A stretch of 17,051 nt of DNA from Tateyamaria sp. (GTDB taxonomy: Bacteria > Pseudomonadota > Alphaproteobacteria > Rhodobacterales > Rhodobacteraceae): positions 1 to 17,051 of the forward strand of contig JABITU010000094.1 of NCBI GenBank assembly GCA_018668195.1. The letters are read 5' to 3'. Position 1 is the first letter of the stretch. Every line of letters starts with the position of its first letter. A program made the translations under genes and the position numbers. Positions 1 through 6,274 of this stretch are shown here, one piece after another. The notes below the pieces were generated by a model. It was not told the DNA's origin. It was given only the letters and a program-made list of their open reading frames with translations, and made no database searches.

Positions 1-482
1 CCCGGCACGATTTTATCGCAGACACCAAGGTACACGACCGCATCGAACGTATTGTGGCTGAGCCCGACACCAGCCGCCAGCGCAATCACATCACGCGAAA
101 ACAGGCTCAGCTCCATGCCCGCTTCGCCCTGTGTAACTCCATCACACATGGCGGGCACGCCGCCTGCGACCTGCGCGGTGCCACCCGCTGCGCGGACTGC
201 ATCACGGATCAATGTTGGATAACGTTCAAAGGGTTGATGGGCCGACAGCATGTCATTGTAGGCGGTGACAATCCCAAGGTTCCCAACTGCAGCTTCGGCA
301 AGGCGGCCTTGATCGGAACCCGCAGCGGCGAAAGCGTGGGCCTGACCACTGCAGGACAGATGCGCCCGGGCTGGGCCATGGGATTTAGCGGTGGCCACCC
401 GGTCCAGATAACGGCGACGACTGGGGCCGCTTCGTTCGATGACACGGGCGGTGACACGGGCGAGCATAGGGTGCAAGGGCAT
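1..482 (-). CDS. edd: Phosphogluconate dehydratase, N-terminal part (gene runs off the left edge)
   Basis: Edd dehydrates 6-phosphogluconate to 2-keto-3-deoxy-6-phosphogluconate, the first committed step of the cytoplasmic Entner-Doudoroff pathway. About 160 N-terminal codons are present, read leftward. They show the IlvD/EDD pattern: an opening ARVTARVIERS helix, then AYNDMLSAHQPFERYP, then PAMCDGVTQGEAGMELSLFSRDV, and LGVCDKIVP at the edge. The Cys in PAMCDGVTQG and in GVCDK are the family's conserved iron-sulfur region cysteines. I choose the ATG at 482-480 because a GAGAAG purine stretch lies about 6-10 bases upstream; the ATG at 500-498 would add six residues and is the alternative. The gene is divergent from mipZ and has a LacI-like operator about 50 bases upstream, which suggests sugar-acid control. 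The identification is firm; the C-terminal three quarters lie outside the window. Confidence 0.93.
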   Translation of the reverse strand, partial: MPLHPMLARVTARVIERSGPSRRRYLDRVATAKSHGPARAHLSCSGQAHAFAAAGSDQGRLAEAAVGNLGIVTAYNDMLSAHQPFERYPTLIRDAVRAAGGTAQVAGGVPAMCDGVTQGEAGMELSLFSRDVIALAAGVGLSHNTFDAVVYLGVCDKIVP

Positions 483-533
483 TGCGCTTTCTTCTCTCAT
501 TGAATGGGCAGGGCTTCTGTAACACAGATTTTA

Positions 534-547
534 TGATAGCGCTAACA
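534..547. promoter_or_regulatory. LacI/GntR-type operator in the edd-mipZ intergenic region
   Basis: The sequence TGATAGCGCTAACA is a near-perfect palindrome around AGCGCT. Read on the edd strand it is TGTTAGCGCTATCA, very close to the TGTTAnCGnTAACA form bound by LacI-family gluconate-type repressors. It lies 52 bases upstream of the chosen edd start and about 115 bases upstream of mipZ, so edd is the likely target. The rest of the 179-base gap (483-661) shows only a ribosome binding site for mipZ. Confidence 0.55.
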
Positions 548-661
548 ATAATGCATCTGCTACGTTGTCGCAGGAAATGCCACAGCGTGCTTTTAAAGTG
601 CGTAATCACAACATATAGTCGCGAAAGCTACGCATAGCAGTTGTGCGGTAAGGGGACAGAC

Positions 662-1471
662 ATGGCGCATATTATTGTCGTGGGCAACGAAAAGGGCGGG
701 GCAGGCAAATCGACGGTATCGATGCACGTGGCCACTGCCTTGGCCCGCATGGGGCACAAGATTAGCGCGCTTGATCTAGACCTGCGGCAAAGGACCTTTG
801 CGCGTTATGTCGAAAACAGGCACAGCTTTTGCAAGCAGGCAGCGATGGAACTGCCCAGCCCAGATGTGCATGATCTGCCTGAAATTGACGCATCTGCGCT
901 CAAGCCAGGCGAAAACATCTATGATCATAGGCTTTCGGCAGCCGTCGCCACGCTGGAACCTGATAACGATTTTATCCTGATCGACTGCCCCGGATCGCAC
1001 ACGCGGCTCAGTCAGGTGGCGCATTCGCTAGCTGATACTCTGATCACCCCCTTGAACGATAGCTTTGTCGATTTCGACCTGCTCGCGCGCATCGATGCGA
1101 CCGGCGACCGTATCCTTGGCCCATCAGTCTATTCAGAAATGGTTTGGAACGCGCGGCAATTGCGGGCACAAGCCGGCCTTAAACCCATCGATTGGATTGT
1201 AGTACGCAACCGATTGGGAGCACAGCGCATGGTCAACAAGGAAAAGATGGAACGCGCTGTTGCCATGCTTTCCAAGCGGATCGGCTTTCGCATCGCACCA
1301 GGATTTTCCGAACGGGTGATCTTTCGTGAATTGTTCCCCCGCGGCCTTACCCTTCTTGACCTCAAGGATATTGGTATCAAACAGCTCAACATCTCGAACG
1401 TGGCAGCACGCCAAGAGCTTCGCGATCTGATCAAGGCGGTCAAACTGCCAAGTGTCGAAGCCAATTTTTGA
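662..1471 (+). CDS. mipZ: MipZ-like division-plane positioning ATPase (ParA/MinD family)
   Basis: MipZ is a cytoplasmic ParA/MinD-family ATPase that forms a bipolar gradient with ParB and inhibits FtsZ assembly away from midcell in many alphaproteobacteria. The protein is 269 residues, close to the usual length. It shows GNEKGGAGKST (deviant Walker A, residues 8-18), the MipZ-typical DLDLRQRT segment after strand 2, an IDCPG Walker B-like segment, NDSFVDFD, and the late RELFPRGLTLLDL motif, all features shared with Caulobacter MipZ. The start at 662 is preceded by AAGGGGA at spacing 5; an upstream in-frame TTG at 641 would add seven residues without a better site. It is monocistronic here, divergent from edd and convergent with the MarR gene. 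Its specific MipZ identity rests on motif similarity and could only be confused with another ParA paralogue. Confidence 0.9.
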   Translation: MAHIIVVGNEKGGAGKSTVSMHVATALARMGHKISALDLDLRQRTFARYVENRHSFCKQAAMELPSPDVHDLPEIDASALKPGENIYDHRLSAAVATLEPDNDFILIDCPGSHTRLSQVAHSLADTLITPLNDSFVDFDLLARIDATGDRILGPSVYSEMVWNARQLRAQAGLKPIDWIVVRNRLGAQRMVNKEKMERAVAMLSKRIGFRIAPGFSERVIFRELFPRGLTLLDLKDIGIKQLNISNVAARQELRDLIKAVKLPSVEANF

Positions 1472-1479
1472 GGGTTTCT

Positions 1480-1509
1480 GCAGGTGCGACCCTAAAGTCG
1501 TCGACCTGC
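1480..1509. terminator. Possible hairpin between convergent mipZ and marR
   Basis: GCAGGT (1480-1485) can pair with ACCTGC (1504-1509), and CGAC (1487-1490) with GTCG (1497-1500), with a bulge. It lies in the 20-base gap of two convergent genes and runs into the end of the MarR gene. There is no strong T tract on either side, so a role as a shared terminator is only tentative. Confidence 0.25.
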
Positions 1510-1923
1510 CAGTTTCGCGAGCATCATCTTTAGTTGTTTGGCATCATGATCTGAAAACCCTTTGATCAACGTGTTATCATAATGCTGTGCAACCTCACGC
1601 AAATCATTATACGCAGCCCGGCCTGCCCCAGTCAGACACAGGTGTTCGATCCGCCGGTCATGCTGATCTCGGTTGCGCGTTATAAAGCGCCGCGCCTCAA
1701 GTTTGGCGACAGCACGGCTGATCTTGGTTTTGTGCAACGCTGCCCGCGCGCCAATCGCTGATGCTGTCATCTGCCCTAGCATGCCCAGATGAAACAGCAC
1801 CCGCCATTCGTTACGCAACATTCCGTACCGGTCCTTGTAGATCTGCTGAAACTCGAGGCTTGATGCTTCGGCCGCCTGATTCAGAAGGTAGGGAAGGAAT
1901 TGCTCTAAATCAAAATCTACCAT
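1492..1923 (-). CDS. MarR-family transcriptional regulator, probable repressor of the homogentisate operon
   Basis: A 143-residue winged-helix DNA-binding protein. The MarR fold is visible: an N-terminal dimer helix ([15 protein letters not shown]), the first DNA-binding helices around residues 38-75 ([34 protein letters not shown]), and the wing with the conserved D-x-x-D-R-R pattern (DQHDRR, 86-91). I start it at the ATG at 1923-1921 because GGGGCG sits just upstream; a longer reading frame to 1971 would enter the operator region. It is divergent from hmgA across a 67-base gap that holds two inverted repeats. MarR-type and other local regulators of hmg genes usually respond to homogentisate or a related aromatic acid; that this one does is inferred from position. 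The ligand cannot be read from the sequence. Confidence 0.88.
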   Translation of the reverse strand: MVDFDLEQFLPYLLNQAAEASSLEFQQIYKDRYGMLRNEWRVLFHLGMLGQMTASAIGARAALHKTKISRAVAKLEARRFITRNRDQHDRRIEHLCLTGAGRAAYNDLREVAQHYDNTLIKGFSDHDAKQLKMMLAKLAGRRL

Positions 1924-1937
1924 GACGCCCCGCTTGT

Positions 1938-1973
1938 TAGTTACAAATTCAACTATTACATTTGCGACCAAAT
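1938..1973. promoter_or_regulatory. Inverted repeats in the marR-hmgA divergent promoter (candidate MarR operator)
   Basis: Two inverted repeats lie between the divergent genes. TAGTT (1938-1942) and AACTA (1951-1955) are separated by 8 bases, giving an 18-base element typical in size for MarR dimers. ATTTG (1960-1964) and CAAAT (1969-1973) are separated by CGAC. The AT-rich stretch also has to contain both promoters, so a bound regulator would repress both genes. Protein binding is inferred. Confidence 0.45.
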
Positions 1974-1990
1974 CTGCAAGGGAGCATCAA

Positions 1991-3352
1991 ATGAATCGGC
2001 AGACGCCATCGCAAAATACGGTTCAGCCCGCGTCAGGCGCTGGTATTACCAATGGCTACATGCCCGGATTCGGGAATGACTTTGAAACAGAAGCTCTGCC
2101 GGGTGCTCTGCCGCAAGGTATGAATTCTCCACAAAAGTGTGACTATGGCCTGTACGGCGAACAGCTGAGCGGGACAGCCTTTACCGCGCCAAGCCATCAG
2201 AATGAACGCACCTGGTGCTATCGCATTCGCCCGTCTGTCAAACACTCGCATCGGTATACGCGCATTGACCTGCCCTATTGGGTGTCGGCCCCACACATCC
2301 CGCAGGACGTGACCAGCCTTGGCCAGTACCGCTGGGATCCCATCCCACATTCCGATGCGCCACTGACCTGGCTGACGGGCATGCGAACCATGACCACGGC
2401 CGGAGACGTGAACACCCACACTGGCATGGCCAGCCACATCTATCTTGTGACGCAATCGATGAAAGACAGCTATTTCCATTCTGCAGACAGCGAGTTGCTT
2501 GTCGTCCCGCAAGAAGGGCGTTTGCGCTTTTGCACCGAACTGGGCGTGATCGACCTAGAGCCCAAAGAAATCGCGATCCTGCCACGCGGCCTGCTGTATC
2601 GGGTCGAAGTGCTGCAAGGGCCTGCACGCGGCTTCATCTGCGAGAACTATGGCCAAAAGTTCCAACTTCCTGGGCGCGGCCCGATCGGGGCCAACTGCAT
2701 GGCCAACCGCCGGGACTTCAAGACGCCCGTTGCCGCGTTCGAAGATGTCGAACGCCCCTCAACGGTTACGATCAAATGGTGCGGTCAGTTTCATGAGACG
2801 CAGATCGGGCATTCGCCCCTCGACGTGGTGGCGTGGCACGGCAACTATGCGCCCGTGAAATACGACCTACGGACATACTGCCCGGTGGGGGCGGTCCTGT
2901 TTGATCACCCTGATCCGTCAATCTTTACCGTATTGACCGCCCCTTCGGGTGTCGAAGGCACCGCCAACATCGATTTCGTTCTGTTTCGCGAACGCTGGAT
3001 GGTGGCAGAAAACACGTTCCGCCCGCCGTGGTATCACAAGAACATCATGTCCGAGCTGATGGGCAATATCTATGGTCAGTACGATGCCAAGCCCAAAGGA
3101 TTCATCCCCGGCGGCATGAGCCTGCACAACATGATGCTGCCACACGGACCAGACAAAAACGCGTTCGAGGCAGCAAGCAACGCAGAGCTTGACGCCGTAA
3201 AATTAGACAGCACAATGTCCTTTATGTTCGAAACCCGCTTTCCTCAGCACCTGACACATTTCGCGGCCCAAAAAGCGCCACTGCAGGACGATTACATCGA
3301 CTGCTGGGCGGATATCGAAAAGAAATTTGACGGGACACGAGGCAAAAAATGA
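1991..3352 (+). CDS. hmgA: Homogentisate 1,2-dioxygenase
   Basis: This cytoplasmic non-haem Fe(II) enzyme cleaves homogentisate to maleylacetoacetate, the ring-opening step of tyrosine/phenylalanine and hydroxyphenylacetate catabolism. The protein is 453 residues, normal for the family. It opens with [19 protein letters not shown] and contains the iron site: His349 and Glu355 in [12 protein letters not shown], and His385 in MLPHGPD. The spacing (6 and 30 residues) matches His335/Glu341/His371 of the human enzyme. The ATG at 1991 has GGGAG at spacing 6; the frame stays open to 1922, but that would overlap the regulator's start and operator. It is the first gene of a long operon, and its stop overlaps the next start (ATGA at 3349-3352). 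Identification is essentially certain. Confidence 0.97.
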   Translation: MNRQTPSQNTVQPASGAGITNGYMPGFGNDFETEALPGALPQGMNSPQKCDYGLYGEQLSGTAFTAPSHQNERTWCYRIRPSVKHSHRYTRIDLPYWVSAPHIPQDVTSLGQYRWDPIPHSDAPLTWLTGMRTMTTAGDVNTHTGMASHIYLVTQSMKDSYFHSADSELLVVPQEGRLRFCTELGVIDLEPKEIAILPRGLLYRVEVLQGPARGFICENYGQKFQLPGRGPIGANCMANRRDFKTPVAAFEDVERPSTVTIKWCGQFHETQIGHSPLDVVAWHGNYAPVKYDLRTYCPVGAVLFDHPDPSIFTVLTAPSGVEGTANIDFVLFRERWMVAENTFRPPWYHKNIMSELMGNIYGQYDAKPKGFIPGGMSLHNMMLPHGPDKNAFEAASNAELDAVKLDSTMSFMFETRFPQHLTHFAAQKAPLQDDYIDCWADIEKKFDGTRGKK

Positions 3353-3525
3353 TGACATACCTTGGATACCTCATGGGCGCGTTCATCGTCTTTATGCTGG
3401 GCTTTATCCTTTGGGCTTGGTGGCAGAAATTTGCGAAAAATCGCCCCGACCGCTACGGCAAGGGACCGGGCCATGACCTGCGCGGCGCAGAACGCGGACA
3501 GTGGCACCGCACGGACAAGACATGA
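3349..3525 (+). CDS. Small single-pass membrane protein in the hmg operon (58 aa)
   Basis: I do not recognise this 58-residue protein. Residues 4-25 form one hydrophobic segment ([22 protein letters not shown]) followed by a basic, Gly/Arg-rich tail ([14 protein letters not shown]...), so the tail should face the cytoplasm. Its ATG overlaps the hmgA stop (ATGA), GAGG lies at spacing 6, and its own stop overlaps the next start in the same way. The start could also be the second ATG at 3352. Two consecutive four-base overlaps and a sensible membrane topology make it a likely real gene. It might anchor or recruit the aromatic enzymes to the membrane; that is speculation. Confidence 0.75.
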   Translation: MMTYLGYLMGAFIVFMLGFILWAWWQKFAKNRPDRYGKGPGHDLRGAERGQWHRTDKT

Positions 3526-3695
3526 CCACGTTCATTGCCTCTGTGTCTTGGGTTGGCTGGCTACTGATTTCCCTGACATTTTTTGCCCTCTGGCAACTGC
3601 CCACTATCATCCGCGCATGGTGGGACCGTCCTGTTGATAAGCGCAAAATACTGCCGGGTGAAGACCCGCCCACGCATGGCTCTGGCTGGCACTGA
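3522..3695 (+). CDS. Second small single-pass membrane protein in the hmg operon (57 aa)
   Basis: A 57-residue protein that I cannot assign to a family. Residues 5-29 are hydrophobic (IASVSWVGWLLISLTFFALWQL), followed by an amphipathic region with RAWWDRP and a charged, Pro-rich tail (KRKILPGEDPPTHGSGWH). Like its upstream neighbour it has one membrane segment then a polar tail with Trp near the interface. The start at 3522 overlaps the previous stop as ATGA, and it ends 19 bases before fahA. The two proteins probably work as a pair. Reading upstream in frame from 3501 would use a GTG inside the preceding gene and is less likely. Confidence 0.75.
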   Translation: MTTFIASVSWVGWLLISLTFFALWQLPTIIRAWWDRPVDKRKILPGEDPPTHGSGWH

Positions 3696-3714
3696 CCCTT
3701 AACGAAAGCCTCAC

Positions 3715-4974
3715 ATGACCCTCAAACGATCCTGGGTGACCAGCGCCAACAACGCCGACACCGATTTCCCCCTTAACAACCTGCCTTATGGCGTGTTCTC
3801 AACAGACAGGCTTGATGCCCGCTGCGGCGTCGCGATTGGCGACATGATCCTCGATATGACACTGGCCGAGGAACAGGGCATCATCGACCTAACACCTGAG
3901 CCTCTATTCGACATGCCGTTCTGGAACGCGTTGATGGAACAGGGGCCTGCGGTCTGGACAGCATTGCGCAATCGGTTGACCGGCCTTCTGACAGAGGGCA
4001 GCCCAGATCAAAAGCGGATCGCGCCGCTGCTGGTTCCGCTAACCGATGCACAGATGCACATGCCGCTGGTGGTAAGCGAATACACCGATTTTTACGCCGG
4101 CCGACACCACGCCACAAATGTCGGCACGATGTTTCGAGGGGCAGAAAAAGCGCTCCCGCCCAACTGGCTTCATATGCCAATCGGCTACAACGGGCGCGCC
4201 TCTTCGGTGGTTGTGTCAGGCACCGATATTCGCAGGCCATGGGGCCAGCTAAAATCCTCCGGTCACGACAGGCCTGCGTTTCTGCCCAGCCGCCGGTTTG
4301 ACATGGAGCTGGAACTGGGTGCGATCGTTGGAATGGCCTCGGACGGGCCGATCACCGTAGATGAGGCTGACGGTGCCATTTTTGGCTACGTGCTTTTGAA
4401 CGACTGGTCAGCCCGCGACATTCAGGCTTGGGAATATCAACCATTGGGACCATTTCAGGCCAAGGCAACCGCGACCTCGATCAGCCCGTGGATCGTGACG
4501 AAAGCCGCGCTAGAGCCATTCCGCACTGCAACGCCCGCGCGTGATGTGCCCTTGTTGGACCATCTCAGGGACACAGGCCCGATGCTCTATGACATTCAGC
4601 TGCCGATCAGCCTTGCGCCATCTGGCAAAGCGCCGACAGTCATCGCAGAAACCAACGCAGCCGAGCTTTATTATTCGGCAGCCCAACAGCTGGCGCATCA
4701 TTCCTCATCCGGATGCCCGATGAATGTGAGTGATTTGCTTGGCTCTGGAACGATCTCAGGTGCCGGGAAACACGAGCGGGGCAGCCTACTGGAGCTTAGT
4801 TGGGGCGGCAAAGAACCCATCATGCTCAGCAGCGGAGAGACCCGAACATTCCTAGAGGATGGCGATACGTTGACCCTCATGGGGGCTGCAAAGTGCGCTG
4901 GATACAAAGTCGGATTTGGCGCCTGCACAGGTACGCTTAATCCCGCACTGACCAATCCCTATGCGCAAAAATGA
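3715..4974 (+). CDS. fahA: Fumarylacetoacetase
   Basis: Fumarylacetoacetate hydrolase, the last step of the homogentisate pathway, yielding fumarate and acetoacetate in the cytoplasm. The 419-residue length is typical. Active-site signatures are present: YTDFYAGRHHATNVGTMFRG (Asp125 as metal ligand, His132 as catalytic base), RFDMELELG (Glu198 and Glu200) and NDWSARDIQ (Asp230), which align with Asp126, His133, Glu199, Glu201 and Asp233 of mammalian FAH. LPPNWLHMPIGYNGRASS, another family hallmark, follows the His motif. It sits after hmgA and the two small membrane proteins. No maleylacetoacetate isomerase gene is found between them or elsewhere in the window. Confidence 0.97.
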   Translation: MTLKRSWVTSANNADTDFPLNNLPYGVFSTDRLDARCGVAIGDMILDMTLAEEQGIIDLTPEPLFDMPFWNALMEQGPAVWTALRNRLTGLLTEGSPDQKRIAPLLVPLTDAQMHMPLVVSEYTDFYAGRHHATNVGTMFRGAEKALPPNWLHMPIGYNGRASSVVVSGTDIRRPWGQLKSSGHDRPAFLPSRRFDMELELGAIVGMASDGPITVDEADGAIFGYVLLNDWSARDIQAWEYQPLGPFQAKATATSISPWIVTKAALEPFRTATPARDVPLLDHLRDTGPMLYDIQLPISLAPSGKAPTVIAETNAAELYYSAAQQLAHHSSSGCPMNVSDLLGSGTISGAGKHERGSLLELSWGGKEPIMLSSGETRTFLEDGDTLTLMGAAKCAGYKVGFGACTGTLNPALTNPYAQK

Positions 4975-5004
4975 TGATACATCACATACAAATAGGAACC
5001 TGAA

Positions 5005-5955
5005 ATGGCCAAAACCTTCGCCTCGCAAGGGGACATGACCGAAAAGAAAATCACCTTCGAGGAGGTGGGCCGCGATCTTTGGGCCTTTACCGCCGAGGGC
5101 GATCCGAACTCTGGCGTTATCATTGGTGATGACAGCGTCATGATCATTGAGGCACAGGCCACGCCACGCCTTGCAAGCAAGGTGATTGAAAAGGTTCGTG
5201 AGGTGACGGACAAACCGATCACGCACGTTGCGCTTACACATTATCATGCGGTGCGGGTTCTGGGTGCCTCTACGTTCGGTGCGCAACAGATCATCATGTC
5301 GGACATGGCGCGCGCCATGGTGGCCGAGCGCGGACAGGAAGACTGGGACAGCGAATTCCAACGCTTCCCACGACTATTTGAAGGCCACGAGAGCATCCCG
5401 GGCCTCACGTGGCCCACAACGACATTTAATGATCGGATGACCGTTTATCTGGGCGACCGCCGTGTCGACCTGATGCATCTTGGCCGCGCCCACACGGCCG
5501 GCGACATCGTAATTCACGTTCCGGATGAAAATGTGATGTTTACCGGTGACATCGTCGAATACCAGTCGGCCTGCTATTGCGGTGACGGTTATTTTAGTGA
5601 CTGGAACACAACGTTGGACGCGATTAAAGCATATCACGTGGATGCTATCGCCCCCGGGCGAGGGGATGCACTGGTGGGCCCAAAGATGGTCAGCAAGGCC
5701 ATCGAAAATACCCGCGATTTCCTGGCTTCCACCTATGCGCCCGCCGCCCGTATTGCCGCCCGAAATGGTACCCTAAAAGAAGCGTGGGAGGCAGTCCGTG
5801 CAACTTGCGACCCGAAATTTAGTGATTATGCGATTTATGAGCATTGTTTACCGTTCAATGTCGCGCGCGCCTTTGACGAAGCGCGCGGCATCACCCACCC
5901 CCGCATATGGACGGACAAACGTGATATCGAGATGTGGGAGGCCTTGCACCAATGA
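5005..5955 (+). CDS. Metallo-beta-lactamase-fold protein with an altered second metal site
   Basis: A 316-residue cytoplasmic MBL-fold protein (no signal peptide) with AGGAA ahead of the ATG at 5005. The classical HxHxDH motif reads H79-Y-H81-A-V83-R84, so the Asp and third His are replaced. H163 (RAHTAGD) and D182 (FTGDIVEY) are kept, but the usual His in the later GHG motif is R219 (GRGD). By family knowledge H79, H81 and H163 form metal site 1, while V83, R84 and R219 remove three ligands of site 2. It may bind one metal or act on an unusual substrate. A role in the homogentisate branch is inferred from its place in the operon. Its stop overlaps the start of the 36-residue gene at 5952. 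The fold assignment is firm, the reaction unknown. Confidence 0.88.
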   Translation: MAKTFASQGDMTEKKITFEEVGRDLWAFTAEGDPNSGVIIGDDSVMIIEAQATPRLASKVIEKVREVTDKPITHVALTHYHAVRVLGASTFGAQQIIMSDMARAMVAERGQEDWDSEFQRFPRLFEGHESIPGLTWPTTTFNDRMTVYLGDRRVDLMHLGRAHTAGDIVIHVPDENVMFTGDIVEYQSACYCGDGYFSDWNTTLDAIKAYHVDAIAPGRGDALVGPKMVSKAIENTRDFLASTYAPAARIAARNGTLKEAWEAVRATCDPKFSDYAIYEHCLPFNVARAFDEARGITHPRIWTDKRDIEMWEALHQ

Positions 5956-6062
5956 CAACACAACAGTGGCGCAAGGCACATAACGCTTGTTCTGCCTCGT
6001 GTGCACAATGTGTTATCATCGATCCCAACGCGCCCCTGAACCGAAGGTACATGTTCCAATGA
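5952..6062 (+). CDS. 36-residue Cys-rich microprotein (CxxxCxxC) coupled on both sides
   Basis: This short frame has an ATG at 5952 overlapping the MBL stop as ATGA, and its TGA (6060-6062) overlaps the ATG of the next gene at 6059 as ATGA. GGGAGG lies 10-11 bases upstream of its start, inside the MBL gene. The peptide begins MTTQQWRKAHNACSASCAQC; Cys13, Cys17 and Cys20 form a CxxxCxxC motif, followed by VIIDPNAPLNRRYMFQ. It has no membrane segment. The motif resembles small metal or iron-sulfur binding sites, but three cysteines alone do not prove metal binding. It would otherwise be a 103-base gap in an operon where nearly every other junction is tight. It could merely be a coupling leader for the next gene. 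Confidence 0.6.
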   Translation: MTTQQWRKAHNACSASCAQCVIIDPNAPLNRRYMFQ

Positions 6063-6274
6063 ATAAGTATGGCCCAACCCGCGGTGATCTGAAATTCCGT
6101 CTTGCTTTTTCTGGTGTGGGCCTTGCGCTGCTGGTCAGCGCTATTGCCTATCGCGGCTGGCCTAAAGGCCCCGGCGGATGGGAGGCCATAGGCATAGCCA
6201 CCGTGTTCTTTGGTGGCACCTTTGTGTGGACTCTTATCAAGTTGATCCGAGGCGACCATCCCGATGGCCTATGA
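6059..6274 (+). CDS. Small two-pass membrane protein overlapping the hydroxylase gene (71 aa)
   Basis: A 71-residue protein with two hydrophobic segments: about residues 15-31 (LAFSGVGLALLVSAIAY) and 41-63 (WEAIGIATVFFGGTFVWTLIKLI), joined by a short RGWPKGPGG loop. A short polar N terminus and a KLIRGDHPDGL tail suggest both ends are cytoplasmic. GAAGG lies 11 bases before its ATG. Its start overlaps the preceding 36-residue gene (ATGA), and its end overlaps the FAD hydroxylase start by 11 bases (6264-6274). I do not recognise the family. With the two single-pass proteins further upstream it brings the small membrane proteins of this catabolic operon to three, suggesting that part of the pathway is organised at the membrane. 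Confidence 0.75.
   Translation: MNKYGPTRGDLKFRLAFSGVGLALLVSAIAYRGWPKGPGGWEAIGIATVFFGGTFVWTLIKLIRGDHPDGL

Noticed and set aside
54..503. 149-codon rightward frame opposite edd
   Set aside because: It is the antisense shadow of the well-supported edd N terminus; its peptide shows no family pattern and its start has no ribosome binding site.
1922..1990. Longer N terminus for hmgA
   Set aside because: The extension would run through the divergent promoter and operator; the ATG at 1991 has GGGAG and matches the family's N terminus.
2033..2627. Leftward frames of 129 and 159 codons inside hmgA
   Set aside because: They lie antisense to conserved hmgA coding sequence and have no recognisable domain.
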